Shown here in pieces: positions 1 to 8,200 of a stretch of DNA of 64,000 nucleotides (position 1 is its first letter; each line of letters opens with the position of its first letter). This DNA comes from JAFDVL01 sp964631865 (GTDB lineage: Bacteria > Acidobacteriota > Blastocatellia > RBC074), in NCBI GenBank assembly GCA_964631865.1, contig CAZWAK010000003.1:57987-121986 (forward strand), in the 5' to 3' direction. The position numbers were made by a program, and so were the translations under genes. Below the pieces are notes generated by a model. That model had not been told where the DNA came from. It saw nothing but the letters and a program-made list of their open reading frames with translations, and ran no database searches.

Positions 1-107
1 GGGATGTCAGCAAAGCGCCGATGCTCAGCGATTACGTGCGCATCAGCGTCGGCACGCCGGAAGAAAATGATCGGTTGCTCGCTGCGTTGCGGCAGATTTT
101 TCACTGA
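1..107 (+). CDS. hisC: Histidinol-phosphate aminotransferase, C-terminal fragment
   Basis: Only the last 34 codons are in the window, in the frame whose first full codon is at position 3 and which stops with TGA at 105-107. The visible peptide contains YVRISVGTPEENDRLLAALR, which matches the C-terminal end of HisC (the RISVGTxEEN stretch that includes the phosphate-contacting Arg). HisC is a PLP enzyme converting imidazole-acetol phosphate to histidinol phosphate. hisB and hisH follow on the same strand, which supports the call. The 5' part lies outside the window. Confidence 0.85.
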   Translation, partial: DVSKAPMLSDYVRISVGTPEENDRLLAALRQIFH

Positions 108-116
108 GGCACGCGG

Positions 117-398
117 ATGTACGAAGAGGTATTAGCGGCGATGCGAGTGTGTATGCAGGAAGGTCGTGCCTCTTTAACTAATCACGCTTACGATGAAATG
201 GCAGCAGATGGATTCTTTGTTTTCGACTTGGAGCAATGTGTCTACACAGGTACTATTGTCGAGCGGCAATGGGATGAAGGTTTAGAGGGCTGGAAATATG
301 TGGTCTACGGCAAAAGCTCCGATGAAGAAGATATCGCCATCGTCACGCAAATAGATCGCAACCAAAATCTGGTTTTTATTACGACGTATCGTTTATGA
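117..398 (+). CDS. DUF4258 family protein, probable toxin-like partner of a YgiT-finger protein
   Basis: A 93-residue protein with the DUF4258 layout: an N-terminal helix, a central NHAYDEMAADGF motif (the conserved His-x-x-x-Glu/Asp-Met region), and a strand-rich C-terminal half ending ITTYRL. DUF4258 proteins are small and often sit beside an antitoxin-like gene. Here the stop overlaps the ATG of the YgiT-finger gene by 4 bp (ATGA), the usual layout of a translationally coupled toxin-antitoxin pair. The pair is inserted between hisC and hisB with only 9 bp after hisC, so it is probably co-transcribed with the his operon. Toxicity is an inference from layout and has no direct support in the sequence. 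Confidence 0.75.
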   Translation: MYEEVLAAMRVCMQEGRASLTNHAYDEMAADGFFVFDLEQCVYTGTIVERQWDEGLEGWKYVVYGKSSDEEDIAIVTQIDRNQNLVFITTYRL

Positions 399-637
399 AT
401 CCTGAAATTACTTGCAGCCTCTGTGGACACACAACCGCACGCGAAGTGCGCCGTACCAAAGTCGTTGGTAAAGGCACAAATCAAGTCATCGTCGAAAACA
501 TCCCGATGATCTCCTGCCGCAACTGCGGACACGATTACTTCTCCATTGAAGTCGCCAAAATGCTGGATCAGATTCGCGCCAATCCGCAGCAACAAACGAT
601 TCACAAAAGCTTCGCCGTAGTCGAATTGACCGCCTAG
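395..637 (+). CDS. YgiT-type zinc finger protein (MqsA N-terminal-domain-like)
   Basis: An 80-residue protein with two CxxC knuckles (CSLC at residues 7-10 and CRNC near residue 41) separated by a strand-rich stretch, followed by a short helix (YFSIEVAKMLDQI). This is the zinc-binding module found at the N-terminus of MqsA/YgiT antitoxins. The MqsA C-terminal helix-turn-helix is absent, so autoregulation by DNA binding is not evident. It overlaps the upstream DUF4258 gene by 4 bp. The likely role is antitoxin or regulator of that partner. hisB begins 19 bp downstream. Confidence 0.78.
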   Translation: MNPEITCSLCGHTTAREVRRTKVVGKGTNQVIVENIPMISCRNCGHDYFSIEVAKMLDQIRANPQQQTIHKSFAVVELTA

Positions 638-656
638 TCCCTTCCGCAATTGAACC

Positions 657-1244
657 ATGTCTCGCCAAGCTGAAATCACTCGCACCACCAAAGAAACCGA
701 TATTCGTGTCGCACTGAACCTGGACGGTTCCGGCACAAGCAAGATCGCCACGGGGATTCCGTTCCTCGATCACATGCTCGATCTGTTTGCGCGCCACGGC
801 CTGTTCGATTTGGAAGTTACTTGCAACGGCGATTTGCAGATTGACGATCATCATTCGGTCGAGGATATTGCGATTTGTTTGGGGCAAGCGTTTGCGCAGG
901 CGCTCGGCGAGAAGAAAGGCATCGTGCGCTACGGCGCGGCGTATGTGCCAATGGATGAAACGTTGGCGCGCGCGGTCGTAGATTTATCCGGGCGTTATTT
1001 TTTGGTCTACAAAGTCAAAAATACGCGCAGCAAAATCGGCAACTTTGCTACTGAACTGGCCGAGCATTTCTGGCATTCGTTTGCCGAACATGGCAAATGC
1101 AATTTGCATATCGAAGTCCTCTACGGACGCAATCAACACCACATCCTCGAAGCCGTCTTCAAAGCCACGACGCGCGCACTGTCACAAGCCGTGCGCTTGG
1201 ACGAACGGATTCAGGGCGTGATGTCTACGAAAGGAAGCCTTTGA
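657..1244 (+). CDS. hisB: Imidazoleglycerol-phosphate dehydratase
   Basis: A 195-residue monofunctional HisB, the normal length for the family. It dehydrates imidazole glycerol phosphate to imidazole acetol phosphate in histidine synthesis. The manganese-binding histidine motifs are visible: FLDHMLDLFARHG, DDHHSVEDIA, and the C-terminal HFWHSFAEHG and GRNQHHILEAVFKA segments. The ATG at 657 has no clear Shine-Dalgarno sequence, so translation may be coupled to the YgiT-finger gene that stops at 637. It sits in a his cluster with hisC upstream and hisH downstream, although an AT-rich hairpin repeat of about 110 bp separates it from hisH. Confidence 0.97.
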   Translation: MSRQAEITRTTKETDIRVALNLDGSGTSKIATGIPFLDHMLDLFARHGLFDLEVTCNGDLQIDDHHSVEDIAICLGQAFAQALGEKKGIVRYGAAYVPMDETLARAVVDLSGRYFLVYKVKNTRSKIGNFATELAEHFWHSFAEHGKCNLHIEVLYGRNQHHILEAVFKATTRALSQAVRLDERIQGVMSTKGSL

Positions 1245-1250
1245 TTTTCA

Positions 1251-1363
1251 GCCACGAATTTCACGAATGAACACGAATTTGTGCTTGGCCGTCGAAGCGT
1301 CTGTTACAAGTTAAGCCTTTAATTCCTCAAAAGTAATTCGTGAAAATTCGTGGAATTCGTGGC
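1251..1363. repeat. Hairpin repeat family A (CACGAATTT units), copy 1
   Basis: The left arm at 1251-1279 is made of tandem CACGAATTT-like 9-nt units and the right arm at 1335-1363 of the complementary AATTCGTGG units. A 55-nt loop separates them. The element fills the hisB-hisH gap. Two further copies with nearly identical arms lie at 45358-45473 and 54959-55070. It could fold into a long stem in RNA and affect processing of the his transcript. Confidence 0.9.
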
Positions 1364-1372
1364 TAAAGATGT

Positions 1373-1975
1373 ATGAGTATTGCCATCATTGATTACGGCA
1401 TCGGCAATTTGCGCAGCGTCGAAAAAGCCTTCACCGCGCAAGGCATTGACGCAGTCGTGACGCGCGATGAAAAAGTTTTGCGCCAAGCAGACAAACTTGT
1501 CCTGCTCGGCGTCGGCGCGTTTGGCTATGCGATGCAGAGCTTGCGCGAACTCGGCTTTGACGAACTTGTCATCGAAGCGGCCAACGCGGGCAAGCCAATC
1601 ATCGGCCTGTGCGTCGGCTTGCAGATGATGTTTGACGAAGGCCACGAATTCGGCGTGCATAAAGGCTTGGGCTTGCTCAAAGGCAAAGTCGTGAAGTTCC
1701 CCGACAACTTGCACGTGCCGCACATCGGGTGGAATCAGGTCGCGCTCGAACACGACCACGCCATCTTTCGCGGCCTCGAAGACCAATCGTTTTTCTACTT
1801 CGTGCATTCGTATTATTGTGAAGCCGAAGACGCTTCGTGCGTGCTGGGAACGACTGACTACGGCATCACGTATGCTTCGATCTGTGGCCGCGACAACATC
1901 GTCGGCGTGCAATTCCATCCCGAAAAAAGTCAGGCAACGGGATTGCAGTTATTGAAGAATTTTGCGGAGATGTAA
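1373..1975 (+). CDS. hisH: Imidazole glycerol phosphate synthase, glutamine amidotransferase subunit
   Basis: A 200-residue class I glutamine amidotransferase. The nucleophile is in GLCVGLQMMF, the His/Glu of the triad in VQFHPEKS, and the N-terminus IDYGIGNLRSVEKAF is typical of HisH. It supplies ammonia to HisF for ring closure to IGP and AICAR. hisF is not in the window. The start is ATG at 1373, just downstream of repeat copy A1, and no strong ribosome binding site is visible. A second hairpin repeat begins one base after the stop. Confidence 0.96.
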   Translation: MSIAIIDYGIGNLRSVEKAFTAQGIDAVVTRDEKVLRQADKLVLLGVGAFGYAMQSLRELGFDELVIEAANAGKPIIGLCVGLQMMFDEGHEFGVHKGLGLLKGKVVKFPDNLHVPHIGWNQVALEHDHAIFRGLEDQSFFYFVHSYYCEAEDASCVLGTTDYGITYASICGRDNIVGVQFHPEKSQATGLQLLKNFAEM

Positions 1976-1976
1976 T

Positions 1977-2049
1977 TGGTGACTGGTGGCTGGTGGTTGG
2001 TGGCTGGTTAAGCCCCACCGATCACCGACCACCGACCACCGACCACCAG
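1977..2049. repeat. Hairpin repeat family D (GGTGGTC/GGTGGCT heptamers), copy 1
   Basis: The left arm (1977-2009) consists of 7-nt GGTGGCT/GGTGGTT units and the right arm (2015-2048) of CCACCGA heptamers, joined by a loop of about 6 nt. The element occupies all of the hisH-hslO gap except two bases, so it lies where the hslO ribosome binding site should be. Related copies lie at 13843-13911 and 55746-55891. Confidence 0.9.
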
Positions 2050-2051
2050 AT

Positions 2052-2960
2052 ATGACCGATCATTTAATTCAAGGCACGGCTGCCCACAACACGATTCGAT
2101 TGATTGCCGCTGTCACCACCGATTTGGTGAACGAAGCGTGTAATCGTCACAACACATCGCCGACGGCTTCGGCTGCCTTAGGGCGCGTATTGACGGGCGC
2201 GTTGTTGCTGGGGCGCACCTTCAAAGATTTGGAATTGCTGACGCTGCAAATTCGCGGCGATGGGCCGCTCGGCTCTGCCACCGCCGAAGCTTCGCCGCAC
2301 GGCACAGTGCGCGGTTACGTCAACAACCCTGAAGCCGATTTGCCGCCGAATCATCTCGGCAAATTCGATGTCGGCAAACTCATCAAAGGCAATGGCAGCG
2401 CGATGCTGCACGTCACGCGCGAAGCCGGTTTTGAAATTGGCTTGCGCAAGGAACCGTACACTGGCTCCGTGCTGATGCCGTCGGGCGAGATTGCCGAAGA
2501 CATCGCGTACTATCTGAACCGGTCCGAGCAAATCAATTCCGCCGTTGCGCTCGGCGTGTTTTATGAACTCGAACAAGCCCAAGTCACAGCCGCAGGCGGA
2601 ATGCTGATTCAAGCCATGCCCGACGCCGATCCGAACATTTTGGTGATGATCGAAGACACCGTAGCGCGGATGCCGCATTTGACGGAACTGATTCGCAAAG
2701 GCGCGGACGCCGCCCAGATTTTGCAGGAAGCATTAGGCTTGGTCGAATTTGATGTGCTGGAACAAATCCCGGTCGAGTTTCGTTGTCGCTGTTCGTACGA
2801 ACGCGCCATCGGAATGGTCGCGTCGCTCGGCGAAGTAGAGATCAAAGATATGATCGAAAAAGATCAGGGTGCCGATTTGACCTGCGGCTTCTGCAACGAA
2901 ACCTATTCCCTCGACGAAGCCGCGCTGCGCCAAATCCTCGCGCCGCCTATCGTGATGTAA
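2052..2960 (+). CDS. hslO: 33 kDa redox-regulated chaperone Hsp33
   Basis: A 302-residue Hsp33 counting from the ATG at 2052. An in-frame extension starting at 1986 would encode repeat D1 and is rejected. Hsp33 is a cytosolic holdase activated by oxidation of a zinc-bound cysteine switch. The switch is complete: CxC at residues 245 and 247 and CxxC at residues 278 and 281. The N-terminal domain (LIQGTAAHNTIRLIAAVTT) and the linker are also typical. No Shine-Dalgarno sequence is visible because the heptamer hairpin D1 abuts the start codon, so translation initiation may respond to that structure. Confidence 0.95.
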   Translation: MTDHLIQGTAAHNTIRLIAAVTTDLVNEACNRHNTSPTASAALGRVLTGALLLGRTFKDLELLTLQIRGDGPLGSATAEASPHGTVRGYVNNPEADLPPNHLGKFDVGKLIKGNGSAMLHVTREAGFEIGLRKEPYTGSVLMPSGEIAEDIAYYLNRSEQINSAVALGVFYELEQAQVTAAGGMLIQAMPDADPNILVMIEDTVARMPHLTELIRKGADAAQILQEALGLVEFDVLEQIPVEFRCRCSYERAIGMVASLGEVEIKDMIEKDQGADLTCGFCNETYSLDEAALRQILAPPIVM

Positions 2961-2968
2961 CCGTCATT

Positions 2969-3607
2969 ATGCTTCCACAAACCTTCGCTGATTCTCTGCG
3001 CACCGCCGAAAAACAGTTGTCGCGCCGTGATCCCATCCTTCGCCAATTCATCAAACGGCACGGAGAATGTCGGCTGCAACAACACACACGCTACTTCGAG
3101 ACGCTCGTGAATTCTATCGTGTCGCAACAACTCTCAACCAAAGCCGCCGAAACGATCTTCCAACGCTTCCGCACGTTGTATGCGCCCGCGAAGTTTCCGA
3201 AGCCGGAACAAATTGTCGCCACGCCGGATGAGACCTTGCGCAGCGTCGGGCTGTCGTCGCAAAAGCTGTCGTACATCAAAGACCTCGCGGCAAAAGTGGA
3301 TGCCAAACACGTGCATCTGAATCGCATCTCGAAAATGAGCGATGAAGAAATCATCGCCGAACTCACGCAAGTCAAAGGCATCGGCGTGTGGACGGTTCAC
3401 ATGTTTTTGATTTTTTCGCTGGGCCGATTGAACGTGCTGCCAGTGGGTGATTTAGGCATCAGGATGGCGATTCAGCGCGGCTACGGATTTTCAGAGTTGC
3501 CAAAACCCGCGGAGATTGAAGCCGTCGCCGCGCAAAATCAATGGCAGCCGTATTGTTCCGTTGCGTCGTGGTATTTGTGGCGGAGTCTGGAAAATAAGGC
3601 GATGTAG
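2969..3607 (+). CDS. DNA-3-methyladenine glycosylase, AlkA-like HhH-GPD family
   Basis: A 212-residue HhH-GPD DNA glycosylase that excises alkylated purines. The helix-hairpin-helix LTQVKGIGVWTVHMF is followed by the catalytic Asp in PVGDLG. The N-terminal FETLVNSIVSQQLSTKAA helix is typical of the short AlkA/MAG1-like class. The Cys-rich iron-sulfur loop of MutY/Nth is absent, which argues against those families. The start at 2969 lies 8 bp after hslO, suggesting co-transcription. A longer frame reading back into hslO is rejected. The gene converges on the DUF1501 gene with hairpin G between them. Confidence 0.88.
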   Translation: MLPQTFADSLRTAEKQLSRRDPILRQFIKRHGECRLQQHTRYFETLVNSIVSQQLSTKAAETIFQRFRTLYAPAKFPKPEQIVATPDETLRSVGLSSQKLSYIKDLAAKVDAKHVHLNRISKMSDEEIIAELTQVKGIGVWTVHMFLIFSLGRLNVLPVGDLGIRMAIQRGYGFSELPKPAEIEAVAAQNQWQPYCSVASWYLWRSLENKAM

Positions 3608-3619
3608 CGTCAGCGCAAA

Positions 3620-3708
3620 CATTCTTCCTTTTTCATTCTTCACTCTTCATTGTCTGACGAGGAAACCCGCGAAAACAATGAAGAAGGAAAAATGAAGAAG
3701 GAAGAATG
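3620..3708. repeat. Hairpin repeat family G (CATTCTTCCTTTTTC units)
   Basis: The left arm (3620-3653) is pyrimidine-rich and built of CATTCTTC units. The right arm (3675-3708) is its near-perfect complement (AATGAAGAAGGAA), with a 21-nt loop. It sits between two convergent genes and could terminate both, although no T-run follows. One copy in this window. Confidence 0.88.
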
Positions 3709-3730
3709 GGCGAAAAGCCTGCTTCCGCTA

Positions 3731-5167
3731 TCACGCCAGCAGCTTCTTGATGACGTGTCCGTGAACATCGGTCAGCCGGAAATCGCGCCCTTGAAATTTA
3801 TAGGTCAGCCGCGTGTGGTCAATCCCCAGGCAATGCAGGATCGTCGCGTTGAGGTCGTGAACTTCGACCGGATCGCGCACGATGTTGTAGCTGAATTCGT
3901 CCGTTTCCCCAATCGTCAAACCCGGCTTGATGCCGCCGCCTGCCATCCAAATCGTGAAGCAGCGCGGGTGATGATCGCGCCCGTAGTTGTCCGCCGTCAA
4001 CTTGCCTTGCGAATAGACCGTGCGCCCGAATTCGCCGCCCCAAATCACCAATGTGTCGTCAAGCATGCCGCGTTCTTTCAGGTCTTCGATCAACGCGGCG
4101 GTTGGCTGATCGGTGTCGCGCGCCTGATTGCGAATCTGTTGCGGGCAGTTGTTGTGTTGATCCCAGCCGCGATGAAACAGTTGAATGAAGCGCACGCCGC
4201 GCTCGGCCAAGCGTCGCGCCAGAATGCAATTCGCGGCATATGTGCCGGGCTTGCGCGCGTCGGGGCCGTACCGCTCGAATGTTTTTTCTGACTCCTTTGA
4301 CAAATCGGTCAACTCCGGCACAGACGATTGCATGCGATAGGCCATTTCGTATTGCGCGATGCGCGCCGTGATTTCGGGGTCGCCCGTCGCTTCGGCGTTT
4401 TGCTGATTCAGCTTGGCAAGGTCGTCCAGAAAGCGGCGGCGTACTTTGGCATTCACGCCTTCGGGGTTCGACAAATACCACACGGGATCGGGGCCGCTCT
4501 GAAACTTCACGCCTTGAAATTGCGATGGCAAAAAGCCGCTGCCCCACAGACGATCATAGAGCGGCTGATCGCCCGTGTTGCCCGTGCCGAGCGACACCAT
4601 CACGACGAACGCCGGCAGGTCTTTGTTCTCGCTGCCCAGGCCATACGACAGCCACGCGCCCATGCTTGGACGCCCGGCCAATTGAAAGCCCGTCAGCGAA
4701 AACGTAATCGCCGGATCGTGATTGATCTGTTCGGTGAACATGGACTTAATGAAGCTTACGTTGTCCACGATGCGCGCGGTGTGCGGCAACAACTCGCTCA
4801 ACGTCGCACCCGATTGTCCGTGCTGCGCGAATTTGAAAAGCGACGGCGCAGTTGGAAAGCTGGATTGAAACGCCGTCATTCCGGTCAGGCGTTGTCCTTT
4901 GCGAATCGAATCGGGCAAGTTCTGTCCACGATATTTTTCAAGCTGCGGCTTCGGGTCGAACAGGTCGAGTTGCGACGGCGCGCCCGATTGGAACAGATAA
5001 ATTACACGCTTGGCCTTCGATTGCGGAGTTTGGATTGCGGATTGCGGATTTCTCGTGCCGAAGGCGTTTTCATTCAACAACGAAGCGAATGCCGCCGTGC
5101 CGATGGTGCAGCGGTTCAGGAACGCGCGGCGGGTGATTTGCGATTGGAGTTCATCGAGTGGAGTCAT
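3731..5167 (-). CDS. DUF1501 domain protein, Tat-exported
   Basis: A 478-residue DUF1501 (sulfatase/alkaline-phosphatase-fold related) protein. The N-terminus carries a Tat signal (ITRRAFLNRCTIGTAAFASLL). Family landmarks are present: FLFQSGAPSQLDLFDPKP-like start, LGRR-type RRLAERGVRFIQLFHRGWDQHNN, and the metal-site-like GGEFGRTVYSQ and DHHPRCFTIWMAGGGIKPG stretches. In Acidobacteria, Planctomycetes and Verrucomicrobia this family is paired with DUF1549/DUF1553 cytochromes, as here, with the partner 115 bp upstream. The substrate is unknown; periplasmic polysaccharide or sulfated-compound use is commonly proposed. A heptanucleotide repeat (5019-5051) encodes the variable segment just after the signal peptide. 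Confidence 0.92.
   Translation of the reverse strand: MTPLDELQSQITRRAFLNRCTIGTAAFASLLNENAFGTRNPQSAIQTPQSKAKRVIYLFQSGAPSQLDLFDPKPQLEKYRGQNLPDSIRKGQRLTGMTAFQSSFPTAPSLFKFAQHGQSGATLSELLPHTARIVDNVSFIKSMFTEQINHDPAITFSLTGFQLAGRPSMGAWLSYGLGSENKDLPAFVVMVSLGTGNTGDQPLYDRLWGSGFLPSQFQGVKFQSGPDPVWYLSNPEGVNAKVRRRFLDDLAKLNQQNAEATGDPEITARIAQYEMAYRMQSSVPELTDLSKESEKTFERYGPDARKPGTYAANCILARRLAERGVRFIQLFHRGWDQHNNCPQQIRNQARDTDQPTAALIEDLKERGMLDDTLVIWGGEFGRTVYSQGKLTADNYGRDHHPRCFTIWMAGGGIKPGLTIGETDEFSYNIVRDPVEVHDLNATILHCLGIDHTRLTYKFQGRDFRLTDVHGHVIKKLLA
5019..5051. repeat. Heptanucleotide tandem repeat (GATTGCG units) inside coding sequence
   Basis: Four to five 7-nt units of consensus GATTGCG in tandem inside the DUF1501 gene. 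Being 7 nt long, the unit shifts frame each copy, giving a non-repetitive peptide (NPQSAIQTPQSKAK) directly after the Tat signal. The same unit recurs at 5926-6081 and 60013-60100. Confidence 0.85.
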
Positions 5168-5184
5168 AGCGTTGTGCCTGTTTT

Positions 5185-5272
5185 TTCACCGCAGAGGCGC
5201 AGAGATTGCGCAGAGGATGCGCAAAGAAAAACTCCGCGAACCTCTGCGAAGCCTCCGCGTCTCTGCGGTGAA
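5185..5272. repeat. Hairpin repeat family B (CGCAGAGGCGCAGAG units)
   Basis: The left arm (5185-5222) carries CGCAGAG-type units and the right arm (5236-5272) the complementary CTCTGCG units ending CTCTGCGGTGAAA. They flank a loop of about 13 nt. It lies between the two genes of the DUF1549/DUF1501 operon. Confidence 0.88.
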
Positions 5273-5282
5273 AGAGCCGTTC

Positions 5283-8200
5283 TTACTGCTTCGTAATAAC
5301 TTCATCCAAGTTCAATAACAAGCTCGCCACCGTCGTGTACCCCGCCAACTCCGCCACCGGCAGCGTTGCATCATTGCGCTTTTCGCCGATGCGCAGCAGC
5401 TTTTCCGCCTCTGCCACATTCGCACTGTACCATTGTCGTTGCGCTTCAAAGCTGGCGTTCAAGGTTTGCCGTTCGCTGGCTTTCGGCTGACGTGAAGTCA
5501 CGACACGAAACGCCCACGCCACTCGTTCATCAATGCTCGTGCCGCCTTCTTTCATCATCCGTTCGGCGAGCATCCGCGCGGCTTCGAGGTAGGTCACATC
5601 GTTCATCAGATTCAGCGCCTGCAACGGCGTATTCGTGCGCGTCTCGCGCACCGTACATTGTTCGCGCGCTGTCGCATCGAAGACAAGCATCGCAGGATTA
5701 AAGACCGTGCGCTTCCAGTAGCTGTACAAACTGCGCCGATACAAATCCGCGCCCTTCGCGTGTTCATACGTTGTCATGTTCGAGAACGTCATATCGCGGA
5801 ACAATCCTGCGGGTTGATACGGTTTCACCGAAGGCCCGCCGAGTTTTTCCGTCAACAAACCTGCAACCAGCAACGCCTGATCGCGAATCATTTCGGCAGT
5901 GAGTCGCATACGCGGAAAACCTTGCGAGTGCGGAGTGCGGAGTGCGGAGTGCGGAGTGACAGAAGCTTGCTGATACGTGGCGCTCATCACGATGGTTTTC
6001 AGCAGTGCCTTGATGTCCCAGGCACGCGCTGCCGTTTTCGATTCCGCCTTCCGCATTCCGAAATCCGCATTCCGAAATTCGACTGCGAGCCAATCCAACA
6101 ACGCCGCATTCGTCGGCAGTTCGCCTTGCGAACCGAAGTCCTCGACGGTTTTCACCAAGCCTGTGCCAAAGAGCATTTGCCAGAAGCGATTGACCGTGAC
6201 GCGCGCAGTCAACGGGTTTTCGGCGCTGACGAGCCAGCGCGCGAATTCGAGCCGGTTAGCAGGCTGTTTCGTGAGGTTCGGCGCGAGTGCCGCAGGCACG
6301 CCGCGCGGGACGACTTCGCCGGGCAAATCATACGCGCCGCGTCGCAGGATGTGGGCGGGACGCGGCGTGGCGGTTTCGTCCATCACCATCACGAGCGGAT
6401 ACATGCGTTCGTGTTGCAACAACGCGAGCCGTGCTTGCGTGCGTTGGCGATAGGCTTGCTGTACTGCATCGGGCGCATAACTCGCTTGCCACGCATTGAG
6501 CAATTTCAAGGCTTGCGCGTCGTTGCGTTGCGAGACTGGCAACGCAGCAATTTTCGGCAGCGCATCCGCGCACGCGAGCATCGCGATGTCGTCGGCGCTC
6601 GGCAAGGCTTGATACAACCGCGCTTCGCTCAATTGGCCTTTGAAGCGAAGTTCGGGGCCGCCGCCCGCACCGATCTTCAACGTCGCGCTGTTGTCGGCAA
6701 ACGTGCGAAAGATGCGGTCGAGATTAATCTTGAGTGGTTGCTTGCGGCCATTGAGATAAATCTGTGCGCGTTCGTAATTCTCGCGTCCATCAAATGTGGC
6801 AACGACGTGATGCCATTGCTTGAGCGGGATAGCGTCTGCCGTTTCGACGCGCCACGCATCGTCGGGAAAGGCGCTCACAGCGTTCCAATGCAACTTACCG
6901 TTCAGCATAAACAAGCCGTAGCCGCGCGTTTTCGGGACGCCGTTTTCTTTCTCGCCCGACGCATCCGCCATCTTCGTCAGCAACGCGCCTGCGTTTTCGG
7001 ATTCGGGATAAAACCAGAGCGAAATGGCGAATTGATCGCGGTGCTCGACCAGACGGTCTTGATAATCGAAATTGCCGATGCGCCCGACTTCATAAAACAG
7101 CTTGCCGTCAAAGATCGTCGCTTCGCCCGCAGGCGCAATCGCGTGCGCAGGCTGGCCTTCGCGGAACGCCAGCACGGGCGGCGTCTTCGGCGCAGCGGCA
7201 GGCACGGCGGAATAGCCCGCGATAATGCGCGCCTGTTCTGGCAGCAGGATTTCGCCTTTGGCCTGTGCGGCGAGCGCGTGACGGAACAACAGATTTTCGG
7301 ACGGAAACCATTGCTGCGGCGTGTTCGCCTGCGACAACGAACGTTCCCAACTTTGTCGCGTACGCTCGTGCTGTTGCGTCAATCGCTGCAATTGCTGTTC
7401 AGCCTGCGCGAGTTGTGTTTGCAGCTTCTGTGCCTGCGCTTGCTGTTCGTTTGTCGGCGCGTACAGGAATGGCGGCGAGTTGTGATAGGCCGCGCGCCCG
7501 TCTTCGCGGATGCTGTTAAAGTAGGCGTAGAGTTGGTAATACTCCTTTTGCGTGAGCGGATCGTATTTGTGATTGTGGCAACGCGCGCAGCCCATCGTCA
7601 GGCCAAGCCAAACCGTCGCGGTCGTGTCCACACGATCCACGACGTATTCGACCGCGTATTCTTCTGGCACTAAACCATCCTCGGAATTCTGCCGATGATT
7701 GCGATTGAAGCCGGTGGCGATGCGTTGATTCAGCGTTGCATTTGGCAACAGATCGCCGCCGAGTTGTTCGATGGTGAATTGATCGAACGGCATGTTTTGA
7801 TTGAAGGCTTCGATGACCCAATCGCGCCAGCGCCACATCGAACGATCCGCGTCGTTTTGATAGCCATTCGTGTCGGCATAGCGCGCGGCATCCAACCACT
7901 CAAACGCCATCCGCTCGCCATAACGCGGCGAGGCCAACAAACGATCCACAACCTTTTCATACGCGTTCGGTGACTTGTCGTTGAGGAAGTCATCCAGCTC
8001 CTGCAAGGTCGGCGGCAAGCCCGTCAAATCAAACGACACCCGCCGCAACAACGTCGCGCGGTCAGCGGCAGGCGCGGGCTGCAAGCCTTTAGCTTCGAGT
8101 TGCGCGAGCACAAACGTATCAATCGCATTGCGCGGCCACGCGGTGTTTTTGACCGGTGGCAGCGATGGTCGCACGGGCGGAACAAACGCCCAATGCCGCG

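Noticed and set aside
1977..2049. CRISPR-like direct repeats
   Set aside because: The units are contiguous 7-nt repeats with complementary arms, without spacers, and no cas genes are nearby.
1986..2051. N-terminal extension of Hsp33
   Set aside because: It would translate the heptamer hairpin D1; the family N-terminus begins at ATG 2052.
5658..7673. Long open frame of 671 codons on the plus strand
   Set aside because: It is antisense to the DUF1549/DUF1553 cytochrome gene, which has clear domain motifs. The antisense product is Arg/Phe-rich without any domain, as expected from GC-rich codon bias.
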